A stretch of 64,000 nucleotides of DNA, from the NCBI RefSeq assembly GCF_052065755.1, contig NZ_JBQHTK010000011.1, positions 1 through 64,000 on the forward strand. Direction: 5' to 3'. The number at the start of each line of letters is the position of its first letter. The stretch's first letter is position 1. Below, one piece after another: positions 19,399 to 27,665 of this stretch. The notes beneath the pieces are model-generated. The model ran no database searches, had not been told where the DNA came from, and saw nothing but the letters and a program-made list of their open reading frames with translations. This DNA comes from Allocoprococcus sp004560705 (GTDB lineage: Bacteria; Bacillota; Clostridia; Lachnospirales; Lachnospiraceae). The translations under genes and the position numbers were made by a program.

Positions 19399-20084
19399 CT
19401 TTTTTGTTTCCTTTCTACTAAAATAATTAAAATACACAGCATACCCACGGATAACGACACATAGATCACCGCTTCAGATGAATCCCCTGTTTCGATCGGA
19501 AGGACATGTGTCTGAATCTGCATTTCCGGCAGCGGCGTTTTATCCTGTTCCAGGCGTTCCGCTTTGGGCGAAACCTTCAGGTCATATTCCCATTTCTCAC
19601 TCGTTCCATACGGCAGGAACACCAGAAACGGCGCGACATTTCCATAATCGGCAGGGTCTTTCTGCCTGACAAGATAAGCCCCCTGTTCCAGATCGACGAT
19701 GGCAAGCACCCCGTTTTCTCCGGATTCCATCTCTGCAACCAGTGTGTCCTCATTCAACACACCGGTCAGCTTCGCGGCTGCCTCTTCCTGTTCCTCCGCC
19801 AGACGGATCCGCTTCAGATTGATCCCCGTTTTCCGGTACCTGTCCAGCAATCGAAAATGAAGGGATGTCTCTGCCTCAACCGTTCCGACTTGATAAATGT
19901 CGAAGACAGTATGTTCCGGCCTTGTTCCCAGATCCTTCAATTCGATTGTCAGGCTGCACCGGGCATCTGAATGATAGCTGTCCTTTTCCCCGGCGCGTAC
20001 CGTAACCGTCTGTAACAGCAGAGTCAGTAGGAAGAAGAAAGCCAGACCTTTCGACAAAATCTGTCTTTTTCTTTTACGAATCAT
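19395..20084 (-). CDS. Small pilin-like protein with pilin motif and atypical sorting signal
   Basis: A 229-residue SpaA-like protein and the first gene of the pilus locus. AAGGAG lies upstream of the ATG at 20084. The signal peptide ends near TVRA-GEKD. It carries a pilin motif WEYDLKVSPK (165-174) with candidate acceptor K174 and an E-box-like AYLVRQKDPADY. The C-terminus has LPIETGD (195-201), a membrane helix and a basic tail. LPIETG has one residue too many for LPXTG, so sorting may be inefficient or the enzyme may have an altered specificity. It overlaps the sortase start by four bases. Confidence 0.8.
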   Translation of the reverse strand: MIRKRKRQILSKGLAFFFLLTLLLQTVTVRAGEKDSYHSDARCSLTIELKDLGTRPEHTVFDIYQVGTVEAETSLHFRLLDRYRKTGINLKRIRLAEEQEEAAAKLTGVLNEDTLVAEMESGENGVLAIVDLEQGAYLVRQKDPADYGNVAPFLVFLPYGTSEKWEYDLKVSPKAERLEQDKTPLPEMQIQTHVLPIETGDSSEAVIYVSLSVGMLCILIILVERKQKS

Positions 20085-20398
20085 TCGTACTCTCCTTTGA
20101 CCTTTGTTTTGATATGCACTTTAAAGAGATATCCCGTTAAAATATTAAAGTGGTATTCATTCGATACAGAATGAACGATATGATATTTGAGACAGAAAAG
20201 ATTCTGTCCTTAGATGGCGCACAAAAAAGTGCGCCATGAAAGATATTGTATAAATATAATTTTGATAAATGGAATCAATTGATATAATAATAAAACTGAA
20301 TCTGTTCAGAAATCGTGCAGCCATTTACACGAAACGAATCTGAGAATGTTTTCTGAGATTGCATTTACAATATCACATAACTTTTGAAAATTCAAGCA
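20085..20398 (-). promoter_or_regulatory. AT-rich leader of the pilus locus with three consecutive hairpins
   Basis: This 314-base gap holds no gene. Three perfect inverted repeats lie one after another upstream of the first pilin: TTCATTC/GAATGAA (20156-20175), GACAGAA/TTCTGTC (20191-20208) and ATGGCGCAC/GTGCGCCAT around six A (20214-20237). Further upstream is a very AT-rich stretch (20240-20300) that would suit a promoter, though I see no strong consensus. None of the hairpins is followed by a T-run on the minus strand, so operator or RNA-level control is more likely than simple termination. Confidence 0.5.
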
Positions 20399-21328
20399 TT
20401 ATTTTTCAAAATTTTCTTCCAGCCATTTTCGCAAATCTTCAAATACATCCATATAATCCGTTTCATTCAGGATTTCATGACGATCGTTCTCATATAATTT
20501 TAATTCTACATTCTGAGCCCCGGCCTTTAGACAGGACTCGTACACCTTCCGGACACCTTTTCCGAAATTTCCCACCGGATCATCGCTTCCCGCGACAAAG
20601 AAAAGCGGCAGATCTTTCGGGATTTTCTGAATGTTCTTTTTGCGCTGAACAAACTGGATCGTCCGGAACAACTGATAGAATCCGTTCAGTGTAAATGTGA
20701 ACGTACACCACGGATTTTCCCGATAAGCATCAACGATTTTTTCATCCTTTGTCAGCCAGTCCTGCGGCGTCCGGGCAGGTTCAAACTTTTTGTTATTTCC
20801 AGAAAATGCAAGCTGGTCAACAAGCTTACTCCGGTACTCCCATCCTTTGCATGCTGCCATCGCTCTGCAAAGAAGTTTCGCCAGAACCAGAACCGGTTCC
20901 GGCTGTGCCCCGGTTCCCATTACGATCACTCCGGAAAGACCTTCCCCATGCAGCATCATATACTGTCGGATCAAAAATGATCCCATGCTGTGTCCCAACA
21001 TAAAATAGGGAGTATTCGGATATTGCTTTCCCATGTATAAACGCAATTTATGAATATCTTTTATTACACATTCATTTCCATCCGGCTGTTTAAAGAAACC
21101 ATGCTTCTCATCAGAAATTACCGATTCTCCGTGTCCCAGATGGTCATTTCCGACTACGCAGATTCCGTATTCATTCAGATACTCTGCGAATCGCTCATAG
21201 CGGCCGACGTATTCCACCATCCCGTGACTGATCTGAAGAACCGCTCTGACTTCTCCTTCCGGTATCCACAGAATCGCATGGATTCTCGTCTCGCCATCCG
21301 CCGAAGTATAGTATAAATTCCTTTTCAT
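20399..21328 (-). CDS. Alpha/beta hydrolase, monoacylglycerol-lipase-like
   Basis: The protein has 309 residues. The ATG at 21328 follows GGGGAG; a GTG seven codons earlier (21349) overlaps that site and is less likely. The nucleophile elbow GHSMGS, the aspartate region AGSDDPVG and the histidine in ENDRHEIL give the Ser-Asp-His triad. HGMVEYVGRY and GHGES are typical of the serine aminopeptidase S33 / lysophospholipase branch. It is cytoplasmic, with no signal peptide, so it probably hydrolyses acylglycerols or lysophospholipids. It directly follows the glycerol-3-phosphate dehydrogenase-like operon (24-base gap), which would be a sensible partner for using released glycerol. Confidence 0.85.
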   Translation of the reverse strand: MKRNLYYTSADGETRIHAILWIPEGEVRAVLQISHGMVEYVGRYERFAEYLNEYGICVVGNDHLGHGESVISDEKHGFFKQPDGNECVIKDIHKLRLYMGKQYPNTPYFMLGHSMGSFLIRQYMMLHGEGLSGVIVMGTGAQPEPVLVLAKLLCRAMAACKGWEYRSKLVDQLAFSGNNKKFEPARTPQDWLTKDEKIVDAYRENPWCTFTFTLNGFYQLFRTIQFVQRKKNIQKIPKDLPLFFVAGSDDPVGNFGKGVRKVYESCLKAGAQNVELKLYENDRHEILNETDYMDVFEDLRKWLEENFEK

Positions 21329-21352
21329 CCGTTTTTTCTCCCCTTCCACCGC

Positions 21353-21706
21353 TTATTTTTTGTTTGCAGTTGCAACCACAGGTACTCCTGTTCCGGCTGC
21401 ATTTTCGAGAATCACCTGGCCAATCTGAACCGGTCTTGCGATTACAAGCTGTTTCAATTCCCGGACACAGTCCATGATCTTCTCCTTCGGAATATCCTCC
21501 TTCGTCTTTACCGGAACTACACCGCCTCCGCTTAAACGCACTGTCGTCGTCACAATTCTGGTCGGATTCGTCACTTCTTTCCTTGCATAAATATCCCCAC
21601 GTTTACAGGTATTTCCGGAAACACTGATCACGCTGCCGTCTTCCATCTCTACCTGAAGCTCACAGCCCATGGGACATCCGATACAAATCAATACCTTCTT
21701 CTCCAT
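21353..21706 (-). CDS. DUF1667 protein, small Cys-rich partner of the glycerol-3-phosphate dehydrogenase-like operon
   Basis: The protein has 117 residues from the ATG at 21706 (AGGTGAGCGG upstream), 13 bases after the flavoprotein stop. The N-terminal CIGCPMGC plus CKRG give four cysteines suitable for an Fe-S cluster or a metal. The family is regularly encoded third after a GlpA-like and a NAD(P)/FAD oxidoreductase gene in Clostridia and Thermotogae, as here. It may link electrons from the dehydrogenase to an acceptor. The exact role is not established. Confidence 0.88.
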   Translation of the reverse strand: MEKKVLICIGCPMGCELQVEMEDGSVISVSGNTCKRGDIYARKEVTNPTRIVTTTVRLSGGGVVPVKTKEDIPKEKIMDCVRELKQLVIARPVQIGQVILENAAGTGVPVVATANKK

Positions 21707-21719
21707 ATTTCCGCTCACC

Positions 21720-22997
21720 TCAATCCTGCTTTTCACCGCACTCCAAAACAATCCTGATCTTCTCAGGCCGGCTGGCCCCTTCTAATTGTTCCTTCTCTAA
21801 AATAACCTCTTCCATCTCTCCAGGAGTCACAATTTGTTTTCTTTTATGCGCAATCCGTTTCTCATCCAAATACACACTGATGTAGCAATTGCGGTTTACA
21901 TTTCCCACCCGGAAACGTACTTTCAGATTCCCCCGCATGCGTTCCGGCAAGATTTCTGCCGGAACCGTATAACGAATTCCGCCTTCCACCTCGATCGCAA
22001 TTCCACGTTTTCCTGCTTTGTCAAGCTGGCCCAGGATATAATCTGCTGCACATTCTCCCGCACATTTTGCTTCTTCTGACACAAAATCCACCAGATCGTG
22101 CACATGCAGTACATTCCCACAGGCAAACACCCCTGGAATGCTGGTCTCAAGACTTTCGTCAACAACGGGACCGTTCGTAACCGGATTCATCCGGACACCC
22201 ATTCCCTGCGACAGTTCATTTTCCGGAATCAGACCACAGGACAAAAGCAGTGTATCACAGCAGTATTCTTCCTCCGTTCCCGGTATCGGTCTTCCGTTTT
22301 CGTCCACTTCCGCAAGCGTAACACCTTCCAGTCTTTGTTTCCCCTTGATGTCGATCACCGTATGGCAAAGCTTCAGAGGAATTCCATAATCCTCCAGGCA
22401 CTGAACGATATTCCGCTTTAGGCCGCCGGAATATGGCATCAGCTCTGCCACTACCTGAACATGGGCTCCCTCCAGTGTCATTCTGCGCGCCATAATAAGC
22501 CCTATATCCCCGGAACCTAAAATCACAACTTCTTTTCCGGGAAGATATCCTTCCATATTAACCAGCCTCTGCGCTGTTCCGGCTGTATAGATTCCCTGCG
22601 GTCGGTACCCAGGAATGTTCAGAGCCCCTCGCGGCCGCTCCCGGCATCCCATGGCAAGAATAATCGATTTAGCCTGGATATCCTGCATCCCTTCCGTGCG
22701 ACTTAAAACCGTCACTTTTTTCTCCGACGTGATGTTCAGCACCATGGAATTCGTCTGACACACAATCCCCAACTCCTGCACCTGACGGATAAAACGATCT
22801 GCATATTCCGGGCCTGTAAGCTCTTCCTTAAAGGTATGCAGGCCAAACCCATTATGAATGCACTGATTCAAAATACCACCCAGACGTTCGTCCCGTTCAA
22901 TCACAAGGATATCATTGATTCCTTTTTTCTTTGCCGCCACAGCCGCCGCCAGTCCTGCCGGTCCGCCTCCGATAATAACCAGATCACAGCTTCTCAT
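21720..22997 (-). CDS. NAD(P)/FAD-dependent oxidoreductase of the GlpA-like operon
   Basis: The protein has 425 residues. The N-terminal FAD-binding motif DLVIIGGGPAGLAAAVAA is followed by GGILNQCIHNGFG, a NAD-binding VVILGSGDIGLIMARR and a late FAD motif GVFACGNVLHVHDLVD. The start ATG overlaps the stop of the upstream dehydrogenase (ATGA at 22994-22997), so the two are translationally coupled. In this clostridial gene trio it is thought to pass electrons from the GlpA-like subunit to NAD or another carrier. Confidence 0.9.
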   Translation of the reverse strand: MRSCDLVIIGGGPAGLAAAVAAKKKGINDILVIERDERLGGILNQCIHNGFGLHTFKEELTGPEYADRFIRQVQELGIVCQTNSMVLNITSEKKVTVLSRTEGMQDIQAKSIILAMGCRERPRGALNIPGYRPQGIYTAGTAQRLVNMEGYLPGKEVVILGSGDIGLIMARRMTLEGAHVQVVAELMPYSGGLKRNIVQCLEDYGIPLKLCHTVIDIKGKQRLEGVTLAEVDENGRPIPGTEEEYCCDTLLLSCGLIPENELSQGMGVRMNPVTNGPVVDESLETSIPGVFACGNVLHVHDLVDFVSEEAKCAGECAADYILGQLDKAGKRGIAIEVEGGIRYTVPAEILPERMRGNLKVRFRVGNVNRNCYISVYLDEKRIAHKRKQIVTPGEMEEVILEKEQLEGASRPEKIRIVLECGEKQD

Positions 22998-24403
22998 CTT
23001 GCATCCCTCCTTCCGGTTTTCCGTATATCCTTCAGTTCCAGATGAAGTTCTTCCGCAAGAAGCTCCATATTCTTAGGCGTGCAGAATCCAGCCTGACACC
23101 GTCCCATACCTGCACGCGTTCTCCGCTTGATGCCATCCAGCGTCGTCGCTCCCAGAGGGCGGTGGATCGCGTCAAGGATTTCTCCCATTGTAACACCCTC
23201 ACATCTGCAAACAATCTGGCCATATGCCGGATTTTCTTGAATCAGACCATTCTGTTCTTCTCTTGAAAGCTCCGAAATGCGAGTAATTCTCTTTCTATGT
23301 TCACAAAATTCTTTCTTTTTGCACAATTCTGTGAGCCCTGCCATAATATCGCGAACATAAACACCTATCGCAGGTACACTGGAAAGTCCCGGCGATTCTA
23401 TGCCTGCCACATCGATAAATCCTTTTGCGTCTTTCACTTCCTGAATGATAAAATCACCGTCGTCTTCATGTGCCCTAAGTCCTGCAAACGAAGTGATAAT
23501 TTGCCGTTTCGGGATATTTTTAACGGATTTTGTACACTTTTTCATAACTTCTTCAAGCCCATCGGATGTTGTTTCGGTTCCTTCTTTATCCGTAATATCG
23601 GCGGCTGTAGGCCCGATCAACAGATTCCCATGCACAGTCGGCGTAACGAGCACTCCTTTTCCTTTTGGAGTCGGGATCTGGAAAATCGTACGTTCAACCA
23701 AATTGCCCGCGTTTTTATCCAGCAGACAATACTCCCCTCTGCGTGGAGTAATATGGATTTTTTCCCTGCTGACCATGTTGTGAAATATGTCCGCATACAC
23801 TCCAGCCGCATTGATCAGGAATCGTGTTTCGAACATTCCTTTATCGGTCAGAACACGAAATCCATTCTCCATTTTCTCGATTTGCTTCACCTCTGTCTCC
23901 AGATGAAACTGAACTCCATTTTGCACTGCATTTTCTGCATAGGCGAGATTCATTTCAAATGGACATACGATTCCACTGGAGGGGATATGAATCGCTGCAT
24001 ATACGGTATCGACCAAATTCGGCTCCAGAAGAAGCGCCTGACTGCGGCTCAGCATCTCCATTCCCTCAACTCCATTCTTTTTACCACGCTCCATCAGCTC
24101 CTCGAGTACCGCCATCTCTTCCTTGCTCTGACACACGACCATAGCCCCGTTGCGCCGGAAAGGAAAATCCAGTTTCTCCGCCATCTCATCCATCATCTGA
24201 TTTCCCAGCACATTCAGCTTCGCCTTCAGTGTTCCCGGTTTCGCATCAAATCCCCCATGCACGATACCACTGTTGGCTTTGCTGGTGCCTTCACATACAT
24301 CACTTTCCTTCTCCAGTACACAAATATCCAGTTCATATCTGGAGAGCTCTCTTGCCACTGCACATCCCGATACACCGGCTCCGATAATGATGACATCTTT
24401 CAT
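22994..24403 (-). CDS. FAD-dependent glycerol-3-phosphate dehydrogenase-like protein with BFD-type [2Fe-2S] domain
   Basis: The protein has 469 residues, with AAGGAGG upstream of the ATG. VIIIGAGVSGCAVARELSRY is an N-terminal FAD motif, followed by a DAO-fold body (NSGIVHGGFDAKPGTLKA). The C-terminal CRCEGVTMGEI ... CQAGFC is a BFD-like Fer2 domain. This layout matches anaerobic GlpA-type enzymes oxidising glycerol-3-phosphate to dihydroxyacetone phosphate. L-2-hydroxyglutarate oxidase-like activity is the main alternative because the folds are close. It is first of three genes. Confidence 0.85.
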   Translation of the reverse strand: MKDVIIIGAGVSGCAVARELSRYELDICVLEKESDVCEGTSKANSGIVHGGFDAKPGTLKAKLNVLGNQMMDEMAEKLDFPFRRNGAMVVCQSKEEMAVLEELMERGKKNGVEGMEMLSRSQALLLEPNLVDTVYAAIHIPSSGIVCPFEMNLAYAENAVQNGVQFHLETEVKQIEKMENGFRVLTDKGMFETRFLINAAGVYADIFHNMVSREKIHITPRRGEYCLLDKNAGNLVERTIFQIPTPKGKGVLVTPTVHGNLLIGPTAADITDKEGTETTSDGLEEVMKKCTKSVKNIPKRQIITSFAGLRAHEDDGDFIIQEVKDAKGFIDVAGIESPGLSSVPAIGVYVRDIMAGLTELCKKKEFCEHRKRITRISELSREEQNGLIQENPAYGQIVCRCEGVTMGEILDAIHRPLGATTLDGIKRRTRAGMGRCQAGFCTPKNMELLAEELHLELKDIRKTGRRDAR

Positions 24404-24523
24404 TTCCGATCATCCTCCTTAGGCAAATCCCTGTCCGTGTTACCCGGTTGCTCCAGGCATCTCCAATCAACCGGCAAAATTTATACCTTAATTCTATCAC
24501 GAAACTTTTCCCGGTACAATAAA

Positions 24524-24553
24524 AAGCAACTCAAGAAGGTCCTTGATCTGCTT
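24524..24553 (-). terminator. Terminator after the WYL regulator
   Basis: AAGCA/TGCTT and CAAG/CTTG pair around a six-base loop, and the minus strand continues into TTTTTATTG. It lies downstream of the WYL gene and upstream of the GlpA-like operon, so these are separate transcripts. Confidence 0.6.
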
Positions 24554-24589
24554 TAAAGGGGTGGCTATGTCCCCTTCCCACATTCCCCC

Positions 24590-25579
24590 CTATACATACT
24601 GTCGCGTCAACCTTTTAATCTCTTCTTTCATCATTTCCACAACATCATCCGGTCCAACCACTTTCACTCCTTCTCCAAGCGAAATAATCCACCCGAGGAA
24701 TTGCCCGCTGACATAGACTTTCACATTCACTGTAAAACGCTCCTCATCCACCGGGACAAGCATCACATCTTTCCCGAACCTGTCAATGATAACTCCCGCC
24801 AGCGCATTATCTACCAGAAGTTTGACCTGACATTCTTTTCCTCCAAACATTCCAAAACTCTTCTTAGCATATTCAGCCATGTCCAGTTTCTTAAAATGTT
24901 CTTTCCCTTCTCTGGCTTCATCACACATTTGGATATGCAGCATCTTATCTACACGGTAATGCTTGATCTTCCCGGCCTCCGAATCATATCCAACCAGATA
25001 ATAATTATCATCATGCCATGAAAGTCCCCATGGGCTAATCTGATAATAAGCTCCATCATGGCGCAGTTCCATCTGTTTCTTTACATTCCACTGAAAATAT
25101 TGGAAACGGATTTTCTTATTCTCCGAAATCGCATTGTGGATCGCGTCGACCGTATAATAAATGCTCTCGTTCATGGTCTTGATTCGCCCGGATACATATA
25201 CTTGGCGCTGCAGCTTCATTGCATCATATTTGCTGACCAGTTTTTCCAGCTTCTTGATCAATGCATTCGATTTTCGTTCTGTGATGAACCTGGAAGACTG
25301 GATCGCATCCACCAGAAGCTTCAGTTCCGGAAGTTCGAAAGGACGGTCGATCACGTGATAATGGTACCGGTTACCCACCGGCTCTCCCGCAACCTCAACC
25401 CCGAACTTTTCCAGATCTTTCAAATCCGAATAAACGCTCTTTCTGTCTGCGGTGATATCATACTCTCTTAACGCCTCCAGAAGTTCCGGCATTGTGATAT
25501 AGTGATTTTCATCCGTCCTCTCCAGCATGATCTGTGCAACCCGGTATAATTTAAATTTCTGATTCGTTCCCTTTGGCAT
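24590..25579 (-). CDS. WYL-domain transcriptional regulator
   Basis: The protein has 329 residues from the ATG at 25579 (AGGAG eleven bases upstream; an earlier ATG at 25603 overlaps that site). The N-terminal HTH_11-type winged helix (ITMPELLEALREYDITADRKSVYSDLKDLEKFG, given here as its span of about residues 25-57) precedes a WYL domain (YQISPWGLSWHDDNYYLVGYD) and a C-terminal extension domain. WYL proteins bind small ligands or nucleic acid and control stress, defence or metabolic genes. No defence system is beside it; the nearest genes are AIM24 and the GlpA-like operon. Confidence 0.88.
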   Translation of the reverse strand: MPKGTNQKFKLYRVAQIMLERTDENHYITMPELLEALREYDITADRKSVYSDLKDLEKFGVEVAGEPVGNRYHYHVIDRPFELPELKLLVDAIQSSRFITERKSNALIKKLEKLVSKYDAMKLQRQVYVSGRIKTMNESIYYTVDAIHNAISENKKIRFQYFQWNVKKQMELRHDGAYYQISPWGLSWHDDNYYLVGYDSEAGKIKHYRVDKMLHIQMCDEAREGKEHFKKLDMAEYAKKSFGMFGGKECQVKLLVDNALAGVIIDRFGKDVMLVPVDEERFTVNVKVYVSGQFLGWIISLGEGVKVVGPDDVVEMMKEEIKRLTRQYV

Positions 25580-25681
25580 ATCAATCTTTTCTCCTCGCAT
25601 CAAGACCAGATATTTGTAATGTCTGATATCATATTATCATTCTCCACAAACAAGTTCAATGCAAGACCTGCAACTTTGTTA

Positions 25682-26440
25682 CTATCTGACCGGTGCAAGC
25701 AGCACCTTTCCGGTTCCGCGGTACACATTTACCAACCCTTCTCCCGATGCTGCCGATCCGAGTAAACTTTTCCCGGAGCGCTCCACGGTAAATTCCAGAC
25801 TGCCACTCCATGCAATAGCAAAGTTCCCGTCTACTTTCAAAACGTCCTTATCCAGCGTAACTTCCACCAACTCTTCTTTCGGGCAGGGTGATTCGAGACA
25901 GACGATTCCGTTTCCCTGAATACCCAGATTGAATAATCCTTCATTTCCGGCAACTGCGGAAGACAGATTCGACCTCATCACTGCTTTGTGTTTTAATGAG
26001 GATTCACATGCAAGAAAGAGTCCGTCATCCAGCACAACCGAACCATTCCATTTGCTTAAATCCAACAGCAAAATATGTTGATACGTCGGTTCAAGCACCA
26101 ATGTTCCGTCTCCGGTATATTCCGGTTTGATTGCCGATTCTCCTGTCACGGAACCGCGCACTGCTTTTCCGAACAGATCGCCGACGCCTTTGATTCCCGT
26201 TGTGGCCTTTACATTCCCGACCATCCACTGCATCGCGCCTGCCTGAACCGTCACATTCGATTTGGAGACATCACAGACAACCTGCCTTTTTCGAACATTC
26301 ATCTGGCTCGCATAAAATGCTTCCATTGCCGTTTCCGGCATAACACTTAAGTCGCGCTGGTACTCAACCACTGAAAATGCTCCCAAAGAATCAATTACCT
26401 TCACATCATCGTTTTCCATAAAATTTTTAATCTGATACAT
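25682..26440 (-). CDS. AIM24 family protein
   Basis: The protein has 252 residues with AGGAG upstream of the ATG. It is built of glycine-rich beta strands (VTVQAGAMQWMVGNVKA, GDGTLVLEP, GNEGLFNLGIQGNG, AASGEGLVNVYRGTGKVLLAP), typical of the AIM24 / DUF124 double beta-helix family. No catalytic residues are known. Bacterial members are cytoplasmic and of unclear function. It is 60 bases after a small membrane protein and 102 bases before the WYL regulator. Confidence 0.85.
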   Translation of the reverse strand: MYQIKNFMENDDVKVIDSLGAFSVVEYQRDLSVMPETAMEAFYASQMNVRKRQVVCDVSKSNVTVQAGAMQWMVGNVKATTGIKGVGDLFGKAVRGSVTGESAIKPEYTGDGTLVLEPTYQHILLLDLSKWNGSVVLDDGLFLACESSLKHKAVMRSNLSSAVAGNEGLFNLGIQGNGIVCLESPCPKEELVEVTLDKDVLKVDGNFAIAWSGSLEFTVERSGKSLLGSAASGEGLVNVYRGTGKVLLAPVR

Positions 26441-26500
26441 TTTTCATTCTCCTTTTATTAGTTTTTAGACTTAAAAATAACTTTTAGCAGTACGTTTTTC

Positions 26501-26719
26501 CTATAAACGCTTCGGCGCAAACAGTGAAATCACACCCACGATCAGCAACACCGGAAATGCAATTTTAATCAGGCCGACTGCCACAAGGCCGATTAAAAAT
26601 AACGGAAGCAGCACAACACTGGCTATGATTTTTGAAATTCCCCATGCTGCTTTCACCGCAAAAACAAGTATTTTTCCAAATATCAAAAACATGAAAATTG
26701 TAAATATGAATGTTAACAT
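26501..26719 (-). CDS. Small membrane protein (72 aa)
   Basis: Two or three hydrophobic segments (FIFTIFMFLIFGKILVF, VVLLPLFLIGLVAVGLI, FPVLLIVGVISLF) fill most of its length, ending APKRL. AGGAGG precedes the ATG, and the start overlaps the end of the upstream 48-residue ORF, so coupling is likely. Function unknown. Confidence 0.75.
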   Translation of the reverse strand: MLTFIFTIFMFLIFGKILVFAVKAAWGISKIIASVVLLPLFLIGLVAVGLIKIAFPVLLIVGVISLFAPKRL

Positions 26720-26859
26720 CGTTCTTCATCCTCCTCTTCTGCGATTCTTTTCCCATGGAATTTTGAATTCTCTTCCAGTCCAAGTATCTTACTGTAATCT
26801 TTCTGTTCGTGTATTCTCTCAATCATAAGGCACATCCTGACTCTCTGTTCTATACTCAT
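26713..26859 (-). CDS. Small charged protein (48 aa), unknown
   Basis: The short ORF begins MSIEQRVRMCLMIERI and ends EEDEERC. AAAGGAG lies 12 bases upstream of the ATG. Its TGT TAA end overlaps the ATG TTA start of the 72-residue membrane protein by seven bases, which supports real co-translation. The first 20 residues form an amphipathic helix with two cysteines in the protein; the tail is acidic. No family is recognised. Confidence 0.6.
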   Translation of the reverse strand: MSIEQRVRMCLMIERIHEQKDYSKILGLEENSKFHGKRIAEEEDEERC

Positions 26860-27064
26860 CTTCCTATTCTCCTTTCCGCCAGATTATGCCCATATTATAC
26901 TTGAATCCTTCCTTCAAATAAACAAAATCATTTGCGAATTAGTATCATCTATTTCTCCTTTTTTGAGGTGATATAAAGTAAATCTTAAGAATAAATAAAT
27001 TCCCTTCGTTGTCAATATCATATATAATATTTTCAGGATCAGATTAATTAGGGGGGATTTTATT

Positions 27065-27577
27065 ATGGGAAGAAAATCAACAAAAGAAATTAAAAATATT
27101 TATCAGATCAGCCGGGAAAATATGGAATATTCCCGGGAAGCAGCAGCCGAGAAACTTGGCTTCATTTCTTCTGACCGTATTGAAAAAATCGAAAATGAAC
27201 GGACACTGCCGCATCCGGAAGAGGTACTTGCGATGGCAGACTGCTACAAAAATCCTTCTTTATGCAACTATTTCTGCTCTCATGAATGCCCGATTGGAAT
27301 CGAGTATGTACCTGAGATTCATGCAAAAGAACTCTCCCAGATTACCCTGGAGATGCTAGCCACATTGAATCGGCTGTCACACGCGAAGGAACGTCTTATT
27401 GAAATAACAGTAGACGGCGAACTTACGGAAGATGAACTGCCTGATTTTCTTAGAATCAAAGATGAATTGTCGAAAATGGCTCTTGCCATCGATTCCCTGA
27501 ATCTGTGGCTGGATCACACCATTGCTTCCGGGAAGATTGACAAACAAGTACTGGAAGAAATCATTCACAGAAAATAA
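27065..27577 (+). CDS. XRE-type helix-turn-helix regulator
   Basis: A 170-residue protein and the only intact plus-strand gene. AGGGGGG lies upstream of the ATG. The N-terminal half is a Cro/C1-type HTH (YSREAAAEKLGFISSDRIEKIENE followed by RTLPHPEEVLAMADCY, residues about 22-60) with CNYFCSHECPIG, three close cysteines that could bind a metal. The C-terminal half is helical (KELSQITLEMLATLNRLS). This fold is common in Clostridia as a short regulator of unknown target. It points towards the histidine-kinase gene and ends at a shared terminator. Confidence 0.8.
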   Translation: MGRKSTKEIKNIYQISRENMEYSREAAAEKLGFISSDRIEKIENERTLPHPEEVLAMADCYKNPSLCNYFCSHECPIGIEYVPEIHAKELSQITLEMLATLNRLSHAKERLIEITVDGELTEDELPDFLRIKDELSKMALAIDSLNLWLDHTIASGKIDKQVLEEIIHRK

Positions 27578-27627
27578 TTTTGCTCATAACGCAAGAGCCT
27601 GGCAAACAGCCAGACTCTCAGCAAAAT
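27577..27627. terminator. Hairpin terminator between convergent genes
   Basis: An outer ATTTTGCT/AGCAAAAT stem encloses an inner AGAG-C-CTGGC / GCCAG-A-CTCT stem with an AAACA loop. It lies between the plus-strand XRE gene and the minus-strand kinase gene, and could serve both. Confidence 0.6.
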
Positions 27628-27665
27628 AGATTCAAATTGTTACATATTCTGTCATCCTTCTTACA

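Noticed and set aside
20399..24403. Treating the hydrolase and GlpA-like genes as part of the pilus operon
   Set aside because: They lie upstream of the pilus leader with a 314-base gene-free gap and have unrelated functions.
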